From positions 1-35,898 of the forward strand of contig QNDS01000005.1 of NCBI GenBank assembly GCA_003644925.1: a stretch of DNA of 35,898 nucleotides. The letters are read 5' to 3'. Source of the DNA: Candidatus Fermentibacterota bacterium (lineage in GTDB: Bacteria; Fermentibacterota; Fermentibacteria; Fermentibacterales; JCC-6). Below, in pieces: positions 25,088 through 33,454 of this stretch (within the stretch, counting starts at the first letter, position 1; each line of letters begins with the position of its first letter). The position numbers were made by a program, and so were the translations under genes. Below the pieces are notes generated by a model, which saw nothing but the letters and a program-made list of their open reading frames with translations, ran no database searches and had not been told where the DNA came from.

Positions 25088-26721
25088 AAAAAGTAACTGC
25101 GATAGTAATCAGTTTCCTACGTCCCGGATATACAAAAGCGTGCATCCGGTCTTTGCGTAAAACGTACCCAAAGATCAGAATCATAGTCGGTGAAAACGGC
25201 AAGAAGGATATCGGCCTTGCGCAGGTATGCAACGAGGTGAAGGCGAGATATGTGATGCTACCGTTTGACTCCGGTGTATGCGTAGGGCGTAATAAATTGC
25301 TCGAGCTAGTGAAAACAAAATATGTACTTGTTGGGGATGATGATTTTTTCTATACCGAAAAGGCCGGAGTGGACAAGATGAAAAAGTTTCTTGATAAGCA
25401 CGGGGAATACGATCTTGTCGGTGGTCGTGTGACAGTGGGCGGTGTGCTGCAAAATTATCAAGGTTATACAAAGAAAGTAGACAGGCATTTTGAGAGTACA
25501 CCTATCGATCCGGAGACAATAAAATATCAAACAGATGATATAAGATATTGCCAGGCAGATTTGACCTTCAATTATTTCGTTGCAAGAACGGAAAAAATAA
25601 GACCGACACCGTGGGACGAGAAAATCAAGGTCGCATACGAACACTATAGCTGGTTTTATGACTTCAAATGCGCCGGTGGCAAGGTAGCGTTTTCTCCGAA
25701 CCCTGTCGTCATACATAAACCCGAACATGTGAACCCGGAATATGCTGGGGATTATGCGAGTTTCCGGAATAGAAAAAGTGACCGTGCGCGCTTCTTTCAG
25801 AAATATGATATCGATTATTCAATCGATATGCGCGGGCATATCAGCTATTCGCCGTTATATACAAGGAAAAAAGAAATAAATATGAGAGCGACAAAATACG
25901 TTGACTTTTGCATCACCACATTCAAGAGACCCAAAGCATTGAGACGCTTGCTTATCTCAATCGCAAGGCATTTTCCGATGGCAAATGTTTATGTGGCGGA
26001 TCAAAACGAAAAACTAGATCGTGTATTCTATAAGAAAATGCGAAGAGAGTTGGAGAAAATAGGGTTATCAAAGAGGCTTTTCATTATAGATTTGCCATAT
26101 GACTGCGGGCTTGCACATGCAAGAAATTATCTTGTTTTGAACACACCAAACAAATACAAATTGATTCTCGATGACGACATGGCTTTTACAGAAGAGACGG
26201 ATATCGGAAAAATGGTCACGCTACTCGATCAACATCCGAAATGTGGTATTGTGGGCGGTATGGTTAAGCAGCTAGGACACGAAATACATTTTGAGTTCTC
26301 GCTCGAAATCATAGGAAACACTATAATGCACACACCGGACGGACAACCCACTAGGGATTTTGAAGGCATATCGTACAGAAAGACCGGGTGTGTATTGAAT
26401 TTTGCTATGATGAGAAAAGACATGTTCGGATATATTCAATGGGATCGCAATTTGAAAGTCACCGAGCATACGGATTTTTATTTACAGATGAAAAAAGTGC
26501 CGATGTATATACTCTATACGCCGGATGTGGTAGTCAATCATCCACCCGTAGAAAAAGATGAGCAGTATTCGGAATACAAAGCCTTGCGCCAAAGAAAGGA
26601 ATTTATGGTCAAGATGCTCAAAAAATACAAAGTCACCCGTGTCAAATATCTCAATGGACAAGTCACAGAGTTGATGCCAGACGGCGCACTCAAAAGATAC
26701 AAAGAGCTGCCAATACAATAG
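25084..26721 (+). CDS. Tandem-domain GT2-type glycosyltransferase
   Basis: From ATG 25084: TAIVISFLRPGYTKACIRSL...VLVGDDDFFY, then a second domain VDFCITTFKRPKALRRLL...YKLILDDDMAFTEETDI. Confidence 0.8.
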   Translation: MKKVTAIVISFLRPGYTKACIRSLRKTYPKIRIIVGENGKKDIGLAQVCNEVKARYVMLPFDSGVCVGRNKLLELVKTKYVLVGDDDFFYTEKAGVDKMKKFLDKHGEYDLVGGRVTVGGVLQNYQGYTKKVDRHFESTPIDPETIKYQTDDIRYCQADLTFNYFVARTEKIRPTPWDEKIKVAYEHYSWFYDFKCAGGKVAFSPNPVVIHKPEHVNPEYAGDYASFRNRKSDRARFFQKYDIDYSIDMRGHISYSPLYTRKKEINMRATKYVDFCITTFKRPKALRRLLISIARHFPMANVYVADQNEKLDRVFYKKMRRELEKIGLSKRLFIIDLPYDCGLAHARNYLVLNTPNKYKLILDDDMAFTEETDIGKMVTLLDQHPKCGIVGGMVKQLGHEIHFEFSLEIIGNTIMHTPDGQPTRDFEGISYRKTGCVLNFAMMRKDMFGYIQWDRNLKVTEHTDFYLQMKKVPMYILYTPDVVVNHPPVEKDEQYSEYKALRQRKEFMVKMLKKYKVTRVKYLNGQVTELMPDGALKRYKELPIQ

Positions 26722-26741
26722 AAAAATATTATTTATTAAGC

Positions 26742-26747
26742 TATACT
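26742..26747 (+). promoter_or_regulatory. -10 element TATACT, predicted leaderless start of the 26756 gene
   Basis: First T 14 nt before ATG 26756. Confidence 0.5.
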
Positions 26748-26755
26748 AAAAGCAT

Positions 26756-27265
26756 ATGGAAAAACAAATCACAAGGGAAAAAATAGATCACATCCACGTT
26801 CTCATGGACAGTATCAAAGAGGCGTCAGAGCTAGCGTCAGAGCTTTTGAGGACAGCCCAGGACAGGGGAAACGATATCAAACATAAGATGAATCGCGAAG
26901 GCCAGGAAATAGAGATCACCGAAAAGGTTATGTGGGAGGAAGTTTTTTACCACCCGAATGGTCCAAGCTGCCAGTCTGGGAAAATATTGAGCAAGAAGTA
27001 TCCAGAATTATTCAAAGCCTATGCGGACCAAGAGAAGCTTGCAGATGAGCTCAACAAATATTGTATTACAGAGATCGGAATCGATTATAGAAAAATGAGC
27101 CTATCCGATTACATGAAGATAACGGACGGGATATTTGATTTGAAGATGAAGGAGATGACAAAAATAACAGGAGGAGGTTCATCATCATGTGTCGCCGGAC
27201 CACCTGCACGCAAAGAAAAAAGAAAAGGCTTCATGGAGAAAATCATGGAGAGTCTAGGGAGATAA
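26756..27265 (+). CDS. Hypothetical protein
   Basis: 169-aa helical ORF with CATATG start and upstream -10. Confidence 0.55.
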   Translation: MEKQITREKIDHIHVLMDSIKEASELASELLRTAQDRGNDIKHKMNREGQEIEITEKVMWEEVFYHPNGPSCQSGKILSKKYPELFKAYADQEKLADELNKYCITEIGIDYRKMSLSDYMKITDGIFDLKMKEMTKITGGGSSSCVAGPPARKEKRKGFMEKIMESLGR

Positions 27266-27279
27266 ACAACGGTCCGCCG

Positions 27280-27481
27280 TTATGGGCTATGTAGTGAATA
27301 TGGACAAATTGGTGCAGGATGTTGCGGACGCGCATGTTGATAGCATCATTTGGGGTTAGCGCCCGAGGCGAACCGCGCAGGGAGATCACATCAAACGCGC
27401 AGGTATCTAGTACATATACATAAATGACGTTATGATAAGCTGCATTTCGGTCTCACTCCATATTCACTACATAGCCCATAA
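27280..27481. mobile_element. MITE-like or structured element bounded by perfect 25-bp inverted repeats
   Basis: TTATGGGCTATGTAGTGAATATGGA (27280-27304) and its exact reverse complement TCCATATTCACTACATAGCCCATAA (27457-27481); 202 bp; no ORF inside. Confidence 0.6.
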
Positions 27482-27492
27482 TATATTTATAC

Positions 27493-28597
27493 ATGAAGAA
27501 TTTTGAAATTTCACAAATAAAAACATACGGAAAAAATGCAAAGAAGCATACCAAAAAACAAATTGAGCAGGTAGCGGCGAGCATAAAAAAATTTGGTTTT
27601 AATCAGCCCATTGTAGTAGACAAAAACAATGTCGTAATTGTTGGTCATGGTCGTTTAGAGGCCGCGAAACTTCTAGGGTTGAAAGAAGTACCAACTCTGA
27701 CCGTAGAGCTTACAGAGGAGCAGGCAAAGGCGTATAGGCTTGCAGATAATAAGCTTAATGAGAGCGACTGGGATATGGGTTTAGTGATTGAAGAATTGAA
27801 AGAGCTTAATATACAAAAATTTGATATTGAGATTACGGGTTTCTCTATGGATTTGATTATTGAGCCAGAAGACAAGGACGATAAAGTGCCAGATGTACCA
27901 AAAGTACCAAAGGCTAAGCTAGGAGATATTTATCAGTTAGGAGAGCATAGAGTGATGTGTGGGGATAGTACGAAGATTGAGGACGTTGAAAAGCTGATGG
28001 ATGGTAAAAAGGCAGAAATGGTGTGGACAGATCCTCCATATAATGTAGATTATACAGGTAAGACAGAAGATGCTCTCAAACTTGAAAATGATAAAATGAA
28101 AAACAGTAGTTTTTATGATTTTCTTTTTAATTTTTTCTGTTGTGCAGAACATATAATGAATAAAGGATGTCCAATATATGTTACTCATGCAGATACGGAA
28201 GGCATAAATTTCAGGAAAGCCCTCAAAGATTCCGGTATAGAACTCAAACAATGTATTATTTGGGTAAAAAATTCAATGGTAATGGGAAGACAAGACTATC
28301 AATGGCAGCACGAACCTATACTGTACGGGTGGAAACCGGGCGCAGCACATAAGTGGTATGGGATGTTTGATAAAACAACAGTCAATGAAACCAGTCGGGC
28401 TGATTGTAAAATTTTTGATGAACAGTAGTGCAGAAAGCAATATAGTATATGACGCATTCGGAGGCTCTGGATCAACACTCATCGCAGCAGAAAAACTAAA
28501 AAGAAAATGCTACATGATGGAACTCGACCCAAAGTATATAGATGTAATTATAAAACGCTGGGAGGATTACACCGGACAAACAGCAGTAAAATTATAA
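27493..28597 (+). pseudogene. ParB-domain/DNA N4/N6-methyltransferase fusion interrupted by a frameshift or small deletion
   Basis: 27493-28428: ParB-like N-terminus (VVDKNNVVIVGHGRLEAAKLLG), then motif IV DPPYN. In the other frame from about 28385: MKPVGLIVKFLMNSSAESNIVYDAFGGSGSTLIAAEKLKRKCYMMELDPKYIDVIIKRWEDYTG (motif I and C-terminus). Confidence 0.75.
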
Positions 28598-28598
28598 T

Positions 28599-29018
28599 AT
28601 GTCTGAGATAACTAAAAAAAAAGGGAGAGGGTCAGACAAGAAGAAAGATTTGAATATTCCAGAAAATGCAGGAAAGAAACAGGCCAAAAGAGATAAGAAG
28701 GGGCGTTTTTTGCCCGGCGCTTCTGGCAATCCAGACGGTAAAAAAAAGGGTACATTATCATTCAAAACAAAATGGGAGTTATTTATAAAAAAAATAGCAG
28801 AGCAGAATAACATACTTCCCAAAGACATTGATGACGAATTAATTGCGGTCGCATATCAGAAAGCACGTGGTGGTGACTATAAATTTTTCAAAGATATCCA
28901 TGATCGTGTTTATGGAAAACCTCAAGAGAGCATTGACCACACAACCGATGGGGAAAAAATACAGACAAATCAAATCACATTTGTAAAATTCAACAAAGAT
29001 GAATCAAAACGTGAATGA
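28599..29018 (+). CDS. DUF5681-like protein, putative small terminase subunit
   Basis: KRDKKGRFLPGASGNPDGKKKG motif; immediately upstream of and overlapping the large terminase. Confidence 0.65.
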   Translation: MSEITKKKGRGSDKKKDLNIPENAGKKQAKRDKKGRFLPGASGNPDGKKKGTLSFKTKWELFIKKIAEQNNILPKDIDDELIAVAYQKARGGDYKFFKDIHDRVYGKPQESIDHTTDGEKIQTNQITFVKFNKDESKRE

Positions 29019-30252
29019 GGTATATTCGTCGCTGTTTCTTAATCAAGAGGCTAGATATTTCATCATCATGGGAGGTCGTGGAGCCGGTAGGTCCACAGCA
29101 GCCAGTCAATGTGCCGCAGCAAAACTCATGGGATCCGATTATTTCCGGTGCGCAATAATGCGCTTTGCTCTTTCTGATATTCGCAAATCTATTTTTCAAG
29201 ATATACGAGATCGCCTCGAAGAAAATGAGGTAGACAATCAAGTCAAAATACGAGAACATCTTTTGAATTTTCAATATGGTGATAACAGAATCGACGGTAT
29301 AGGTTTTCGCAAATCATCATCCGACCAAAAATCAAAGCTCAAGTCCCTTGCGAATTATAATACCGTCATAATTGAAGAGGCCGACGAAACACCGGAAGAA
29401 GATTTTATGCAGCTCGATGACTCACTTCGTACAAAAAAATCAAGTGTCAGTGTTGTAATGCTTCTCAACCCCCCGTCGAAAAATCACTGGATAATCCGCC
29501 GGTGGTTCAATCTGATACAGGCGCCAGGCGCGCCAGGCTTCTATATCCCACAATTAAAGGCGTTACACAAGAAAGATACCGTCTTCATCCACACAAGCTA
29601 TCTGGACAACATACAGAACATCACAGCCAGCACACAGCGCAATTACGAGAATTATAAAACAACAAACCCAGAGCATTACTACAATATGATCCGAGGGCTT
29701 GTGAGCGAGGGCGCGCGTGGCCGTATCTTCACAAACTGGAAGCCGATATCAGAAGCGGAATACGAAGCACTGGAATATGACGAATATTACGGGCTTGATT
29801 TTGGCTTCTCAAACGACCCGACTGCACTTGTTGGAATCAAAGATCATAATAATCGTGTTTATTTGAGAGAGCTTATTTATGAGACAGGACTTACAAATCC
29901 CGATATATGCAAAAAATTAGATAGTGTGGGCATTTCAAAACAGGCTATAAATTATGCGGATAGTGCAGAACCAAAATCAATCAAAGAAATAGCGAGTGAT
30001 GGGTGGAATATACAGCCGGCTGTGAAGGGCCCGGACAGCGTGCGTGCTGGTATTGATATGATGCTCTCAAAAGAAGTCTTCTATGTTGAGACGAGTAAAA
30101 ATCTCATCAAAGAACAAGAGGAATATAAATGGGCGCTTGATCGAAACAAGAACCCGACGAATAAACCAATTGACAAATTCAATCATCTCATGGACGCCTC
30201 GAGATATGGCGTCTACTCGAAAAGCCAACAAGGCTTTATCGGTTTTGTATAA
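28999..30252 (+). CDS. terL: Terminase large subunit
   Basis: IIMGGRGAGRSTAASQ (Walker A-like), TVIIEEADETPE (Walker B), YYGLDFGFSNDPTALVGI (nuclease motif). Confidence 0.93.
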   Translation: MNQNVNEVYSSLFLNQEARYFIIMGGRGAGRSTAASQCAAAKLMGSDYFRCAIMRFALSDIRKSIFQDIRDRLEENEVDNQVKIREHLLNFQYGDNRIDGIGFRKSSSDQKSKLKSLANYNTVIIEEADETPEEDFMQLDDSLRTKKSSVSVVMLLNPPSKNHWIIRRWFNLIQAPGAPGFYIPQLKALHKKDTVFIHTSYLDNIQNITASTQRNYENYKTTNPEHYYNMIRGLVSEGARGRIFTNWKPISEAEYEALEYDEYYGLDFGFSNDPTALVGIKDHNNRVYLRELIYETGLTNPDICKKLDSVGISKQAINYADSAEPKSIKEIASDGWNIQPAVKGPDSVRAGIDMMLSKEVFYVETSKNLIKEQEEYKWALDRNKNPTNKPIDKFNHLMDASRYGVYSKSQQGFIGFV

Positions 30253-30258
30253 TTGTGG

Positions 30259-30264
30259 TATAAT
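30259..30264 (+). promoter_or_regulatory. Extended -10 promoter (TGGTATAAT) upstream of the portal gene
   Basis: GTGGTATAAT at 30255-30264, the same decamer as 2771-2780. Confidence 0.5.
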
Positions 30265-30295
30265 ATAAATACTTAAAAATCTTCAAAATCAATCT

Positions 30296-32266
30296 ATGGA
30301 TATCCGCAAATTTTTATCGTCCGCAGGAAAGAAACTGTCCGCGCGTATCAACGCAAAAAAGTATGTAGGCATTTTGCACGGTGGTGTACCTGTCAACTCT
30401 AGGACTTGGGGTTCGACAGATTTTATGAAGGCCTACGATATATCGCTCTACACAAACAGAGCTATCTCAAAACGTGCCGACAAGGTCGGTGAAATTGAGT
30501 TTTTATTGCAAGATAAAAAAGGGGATGAAATAAAAGATGATCCTATTTTTGCGTTGCTAAACAAACCAAACAAAGTTTTCACAGGTCCACAGTTTTGGTC
30601 TTTGTATCAGAAGTACATGGATCTTGTCGGTGAAGCATATATCTACATGCGATCTGAAAGTGAAATTTTTGAACCAAAGAGAGTGACAGAGATACACTTG
30701 CTTATGCCGACGGCAGTGACACACCAGAAGAACAAAGAGACCGGAGAGCTTGAATTCAAATACAGCACAGGGAATACCACTGTCACCTATAGTCAGGATG
30801 AGATTATCTATGTCAGAAATCCAGATCCAAAAAACCCACTGCGCGGACAGTCCATTTTGCAGGCCGGCATAAACGCAATCCAAACAGAAATACAAATATC
30901 GACTTATCACAGTCGCATTCTTGAGAATGGTGGAAAAATGGAGGGTGTTTTCAAATTCAAGACTCCGAATCTCACAGAAGATCAACTCACACAAATGAAA
31001 GACCGCTATCAAAAAGAATATGGAGCGGCCAAAAAAGCGGGGGTCCCTATGTTTCTTGGTGGAGATGCTGATTATGTAAATCTTGGCCTTTCACCTACCG
31101 AGCTTTCATATTTGGAAGCCAAAAAGATGACGTTTCAAGATCTCGCTATTTTGACCGGTGTGCCGAAGAGTATCCTTGCAACAACCGACGACGTAAAATT
31201 CGACAATGCAGACGCAAGCAAAGCGATCTTTTTGAGCGAGACTATTTTGCCACTACTCAAAACACTCACGATTTCGCTTGACAATAAATTATTTCCGGAC
31301 GACAGAACTCTCACCTTCGTCGACCCTACACCGGAAAACGTAGAGCAGATACTCAAACAGGTCGAGTCTGGTATCAAAAATTACTACATGACGCCAAATG
31401 AAGCGCGTGCAGTACGTGGCCTCGATCCTGTTGATGGTGGTGATGATATTCTTGTACCGTTCAATCTCATGCCACTTGGTGAAGAGGAGGAAACAAACAC
31501 AGAGAAAAGTATAAAAAAAAAAGAAATCAATCACCCACTGAAAGATGAAGGTGTCAGACGTCTATATTGGAATATGCAGATCAAGCGCATGACGAAGCGT
31601 GAGAAGTTATTTACTCGAGAGCTCAACAAATATTTCAAAGAACAATCAAAAAGAATCGTAGAAACACTACAGCCAAAAAAAACAAAAAGATTCAGAAAAA
31701 AGGGATTGGTTGATGAAGTTTTTGATCTTGAGCTAGAAATAACAATCGGAAAAGAAAAATTTATCCCGATTATAACGGAGCTTTTGAAGGACGCTGGTGT
31801 CGATGCGCTTGAATTGACCGGAAGCGAATTTGCTTTCAATGTCACTTCTGATATGTCAAGCTGGATTGATTCTAGATCTGCCATCTTCATGCGTTCGATC
31901 AATGAGACCACACTCAAGAAACTCAAAAAAGAATTTGCAGAAAGCCTTGTCGCCGAAGAGGGTAGAGAAGCATTGATCGGTCGTATCCAGACCACATACA
32001 CAGGAATCAAGAAATCACGAGCTGCACTTATTGCCCGCACAGAGGTACACAATGCGACACAGTTCGGCACAATGGAGGGATATAAACAAGGTGGAGTGAC
32101 AACAAAAATATGGGTTGCGGTTTTGGATTCTGCCACAAGAGACACTCACGCACAGGTAGATGGTGAAGAGAAGCCGCTCGATATGGCTTTCAGTAATGGT
32201 CTACTATTTCCAGGGGATCCGACCGGCCCACCGGAAGAGGTGATAAATTGCAGGTGCGTTATATAA
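30296..32266 (+). CDS. HK97-type portal protein fused to a MuF/SPP1 gp7-like C-terminal domain
   Basis: Portal-like DISLYTNRAISKRADKVGEIEFLL...GQSILQAGINAIQTEIQISTYHSRILENGG; C-terminal ALIARTEVHNATQFGTMEGYKQGG...KIWVAVLDSATRDTHAQVDGE...INCRCVI. Confidence 0.9.
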   Translation: MDIRKFLSSAGKKLSARINAKKYVGILHGGVPVNSRTWGSTDFMKAYDISLYTNRAISKRADKVGEIEFLLQDKKGDEIKDDPIFALLNKPNKVFTGPQFWSLYQKYMDLVGEAYIYMRSESEIFEPKRVTEIHLLMPTAVTHQKNKETGELEFKYSTGNTTVTYSQDEIIYVRNPDPKNPLRGQSILQAGINAIQTEIQISTYHSRILENGGKMEGVFKFKTPNLTEDQLTQMKDRYQKEYGAAKKAGVPMFLGGDADYVNLGLSPTELSYLEAKKMTFQDLAILTGVPKSILATTDDVKFDNADASKAIFLSETILPLLKTLTISLDNKLFPDDRTLTFVDPTPENVEQILKQVESGIKNYYMTPNEARAVRGLDPVDGGDDILVPFNLMPLGEEEETNTEKSIKKKEINHPLKDEGVRRLYWNMQIKRMTKREKLFTRELNKYFKEQSKRIVETLQPKKTKRFRKKGLVDEVFDLELEITIGKEKFIPIITELLKDAGVDALELTGSEFAFNVTSDMSSWIDSRSAIFMRSINETTLKKLKKEFAESLVAEEGREALIGRIQTTYTGIKKSRAALIARTEVHNATQFGTMEGYKQGGVTTKIWVAVLDSATRDTHAQVDGEEKPLDMAFSNGLLFPGDPTGPPEEVINCRCVI

Positions 32267-32276
32267 AATTTTATGA

Positions 32277-32282
32277 TATAAT
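32277..32282 (+). promoter_or_regulatory. Extended -10 (TGATATAAT), predicted leaderless start of the protease gene
   Basis: TATAAT 32277-32282, first T 14 nt before ATG 32291. Confidence 0.6.
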
Positions 32283-32290
32283 ATCTTCAT

Positions 32291-33292
32291 ATGCCAAAGC
32301 TCAAAAAATACAAAGTCATACTCGACGGAAAAGAGTGCCTAGTAGAGAAAGGCCAAAAGTTACACGCATCTATTCCTGTAAAAGTAAAAAGTATCGACAA
32401 GGAAAATCATAGCTTGACTATGGTCGCATCCACGCAGGACGTTGATCGTCAAGGTGATACTGTAATCCAGGACGGATGGGATCTCAAGCCTTTCAAAAAA
32501 AACCCGGTCATTTTGAATAGCCATAATTACAACGATGCGACAGAGGTGATCGCTCGTGCTGAAAATCCTCGTGTTGAAGGCAAGGGCAAAAAGTCAAAGC
32601 TCATCATGGACTGGATTTTTGCAGTTGAAGAAAATCCAAAGGCAAAAGTGATTTTCGATCTATATGCCGGTAAATTTTTACATGCTTCGTCTGTTGGCTT
32701 CATCCCTCGAAAATTTGCAGAAGATAAAGAAGGCAATAAAGATTGGTGGACAATCGAAGAGGCCGAGCTGCTTGAAGTGTCCGCCGTATCAGTGCCGGCA
32801 AACGCTCGATCGCTTGCAAAATCCAAAGGTATTGACGTTGATATTTTAAAAAATAAAGATGAATCATATGCCGATGACGAAATTCCAGAAGGTGATAAAG
32901 TACCGTCTACTGATGGGGAAGAGCCTACCGGAGACGACGACGATAGTGACAAAGACGGGGAAGACGAAGACATTGAAGATGTTGAGCCAGATGCCGGAGA
33001 TGGAGATGGTGAAGAGGTTGACACCGGGGAGGATGACGCCGAAGACGATGAGCCCGAACCTGTAGAAGAAAAGAAGATTGAGAAAAAAAGGTTTTCATAT
33101 CGGCAGAAGGTTGTAAAAGCAATCAAGAGGATTGAAACAAAGAAGGCCAAAAAATTGAAGAGTATCGCCAGGATTATAAAAAGTCTCATTGACGACGAGA
33201 TTCCTGGTGGAAATTTAGAAAACAAAACCAAAGAGCAAGTCAGAAAAAGAAAAATAAATCAGGCAATCAGATCTCTCAACAAAATCAAATAG
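32291..33292 (+). CDS. HK97-type prohead protease with long acidic linker and basic C-terminal region
   Basis: STQDVDRQGDTVIQDGWDLKPFKKNPVILNSHNYN...ASSVGFIPRKF...LLEVSAVSVPANARSLAKS. Confidence 0.88.
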   Translation: MPKLKKYKVILDGKECLVEKGQKLHASIPVKVKSIDKENHSLTMVASTQDVDRQGDTVIQDGWDLKPFKKNPVILNSHNYNDATEVIARAENPRVEGKGKKSKLIMDWIFAVEENPKAKVIFDLYAGKFLHASSVGFIPRKFAEDKEGNKDWWTIEEAELLEVSAVSVPANARSLAKSKGIDVDILKNKDESYADDEIPEGDKVPSTDGEEPTGDDDDSDKDGEDEDIEDVEPDAGDGDGEEVDTGEDDAEDDEPEPVEEKKIEKKRFSYRQKVVKAIKRIETKKAKKLKSIARIIKSLIDDEIPGGNLENKTKEQVRKRKINQAIRSLNKIK

Positions 33293-33318
33293 CCATTCAG
33301 TGAAGCGATGATATTCGC

Positions 33319-33416
33319 ATAGGTGAGTCCGAAAGCGGACTGCTCCCCAGACGATTTATCTGGAGACCATAATAACACCTATCATTTGTCGGACAGTCGA
33401 CACCCCGTGCGACGGG
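33319..33416 (+). ncRNA. Structured 5' leader of the capsid gene (candidate cis-regulatory RNA)
   Basis: P1 ATAGGTG (33319-33325)/CACCTAT (33376-33382) enclosing AGTCCG-aaag-CGGACT (33326-33341) and CCAGA-cgattta-TCTGG (33347-33363); followed by TGTCG/CGACA and CCCGT/ACGGG hairpins. Confidence 0.6.
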
Positions 33417-33454
33417 TATCTAAAAAACATATTCAACGTATAAACATATTTCAT

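Noticed and set aside
27280-27481. Retron-like msr/msd reading of the inverted-repeat element (contains TTAGCG)
   Set aside because: No reverse transcriptase ORF in the window and no typical msr hairpin series; TTAGC alone is too short to support it.
31531-32145. Minus-strand ORF of 204 aa (and 32527-33231, 234 aa)
   Set aside because: Antisense to portal and protease; Ser-rich composition arises from reading Asp/Glu/Lys codons in reverse.
33319-33382. Hammerhead ribozyme reading of GTGAGTCCGAAAGCGGAC
   Set aside because: Resembles the hammerhead stem II text, but lacks CUGANGA and the required GAAA after stem II.
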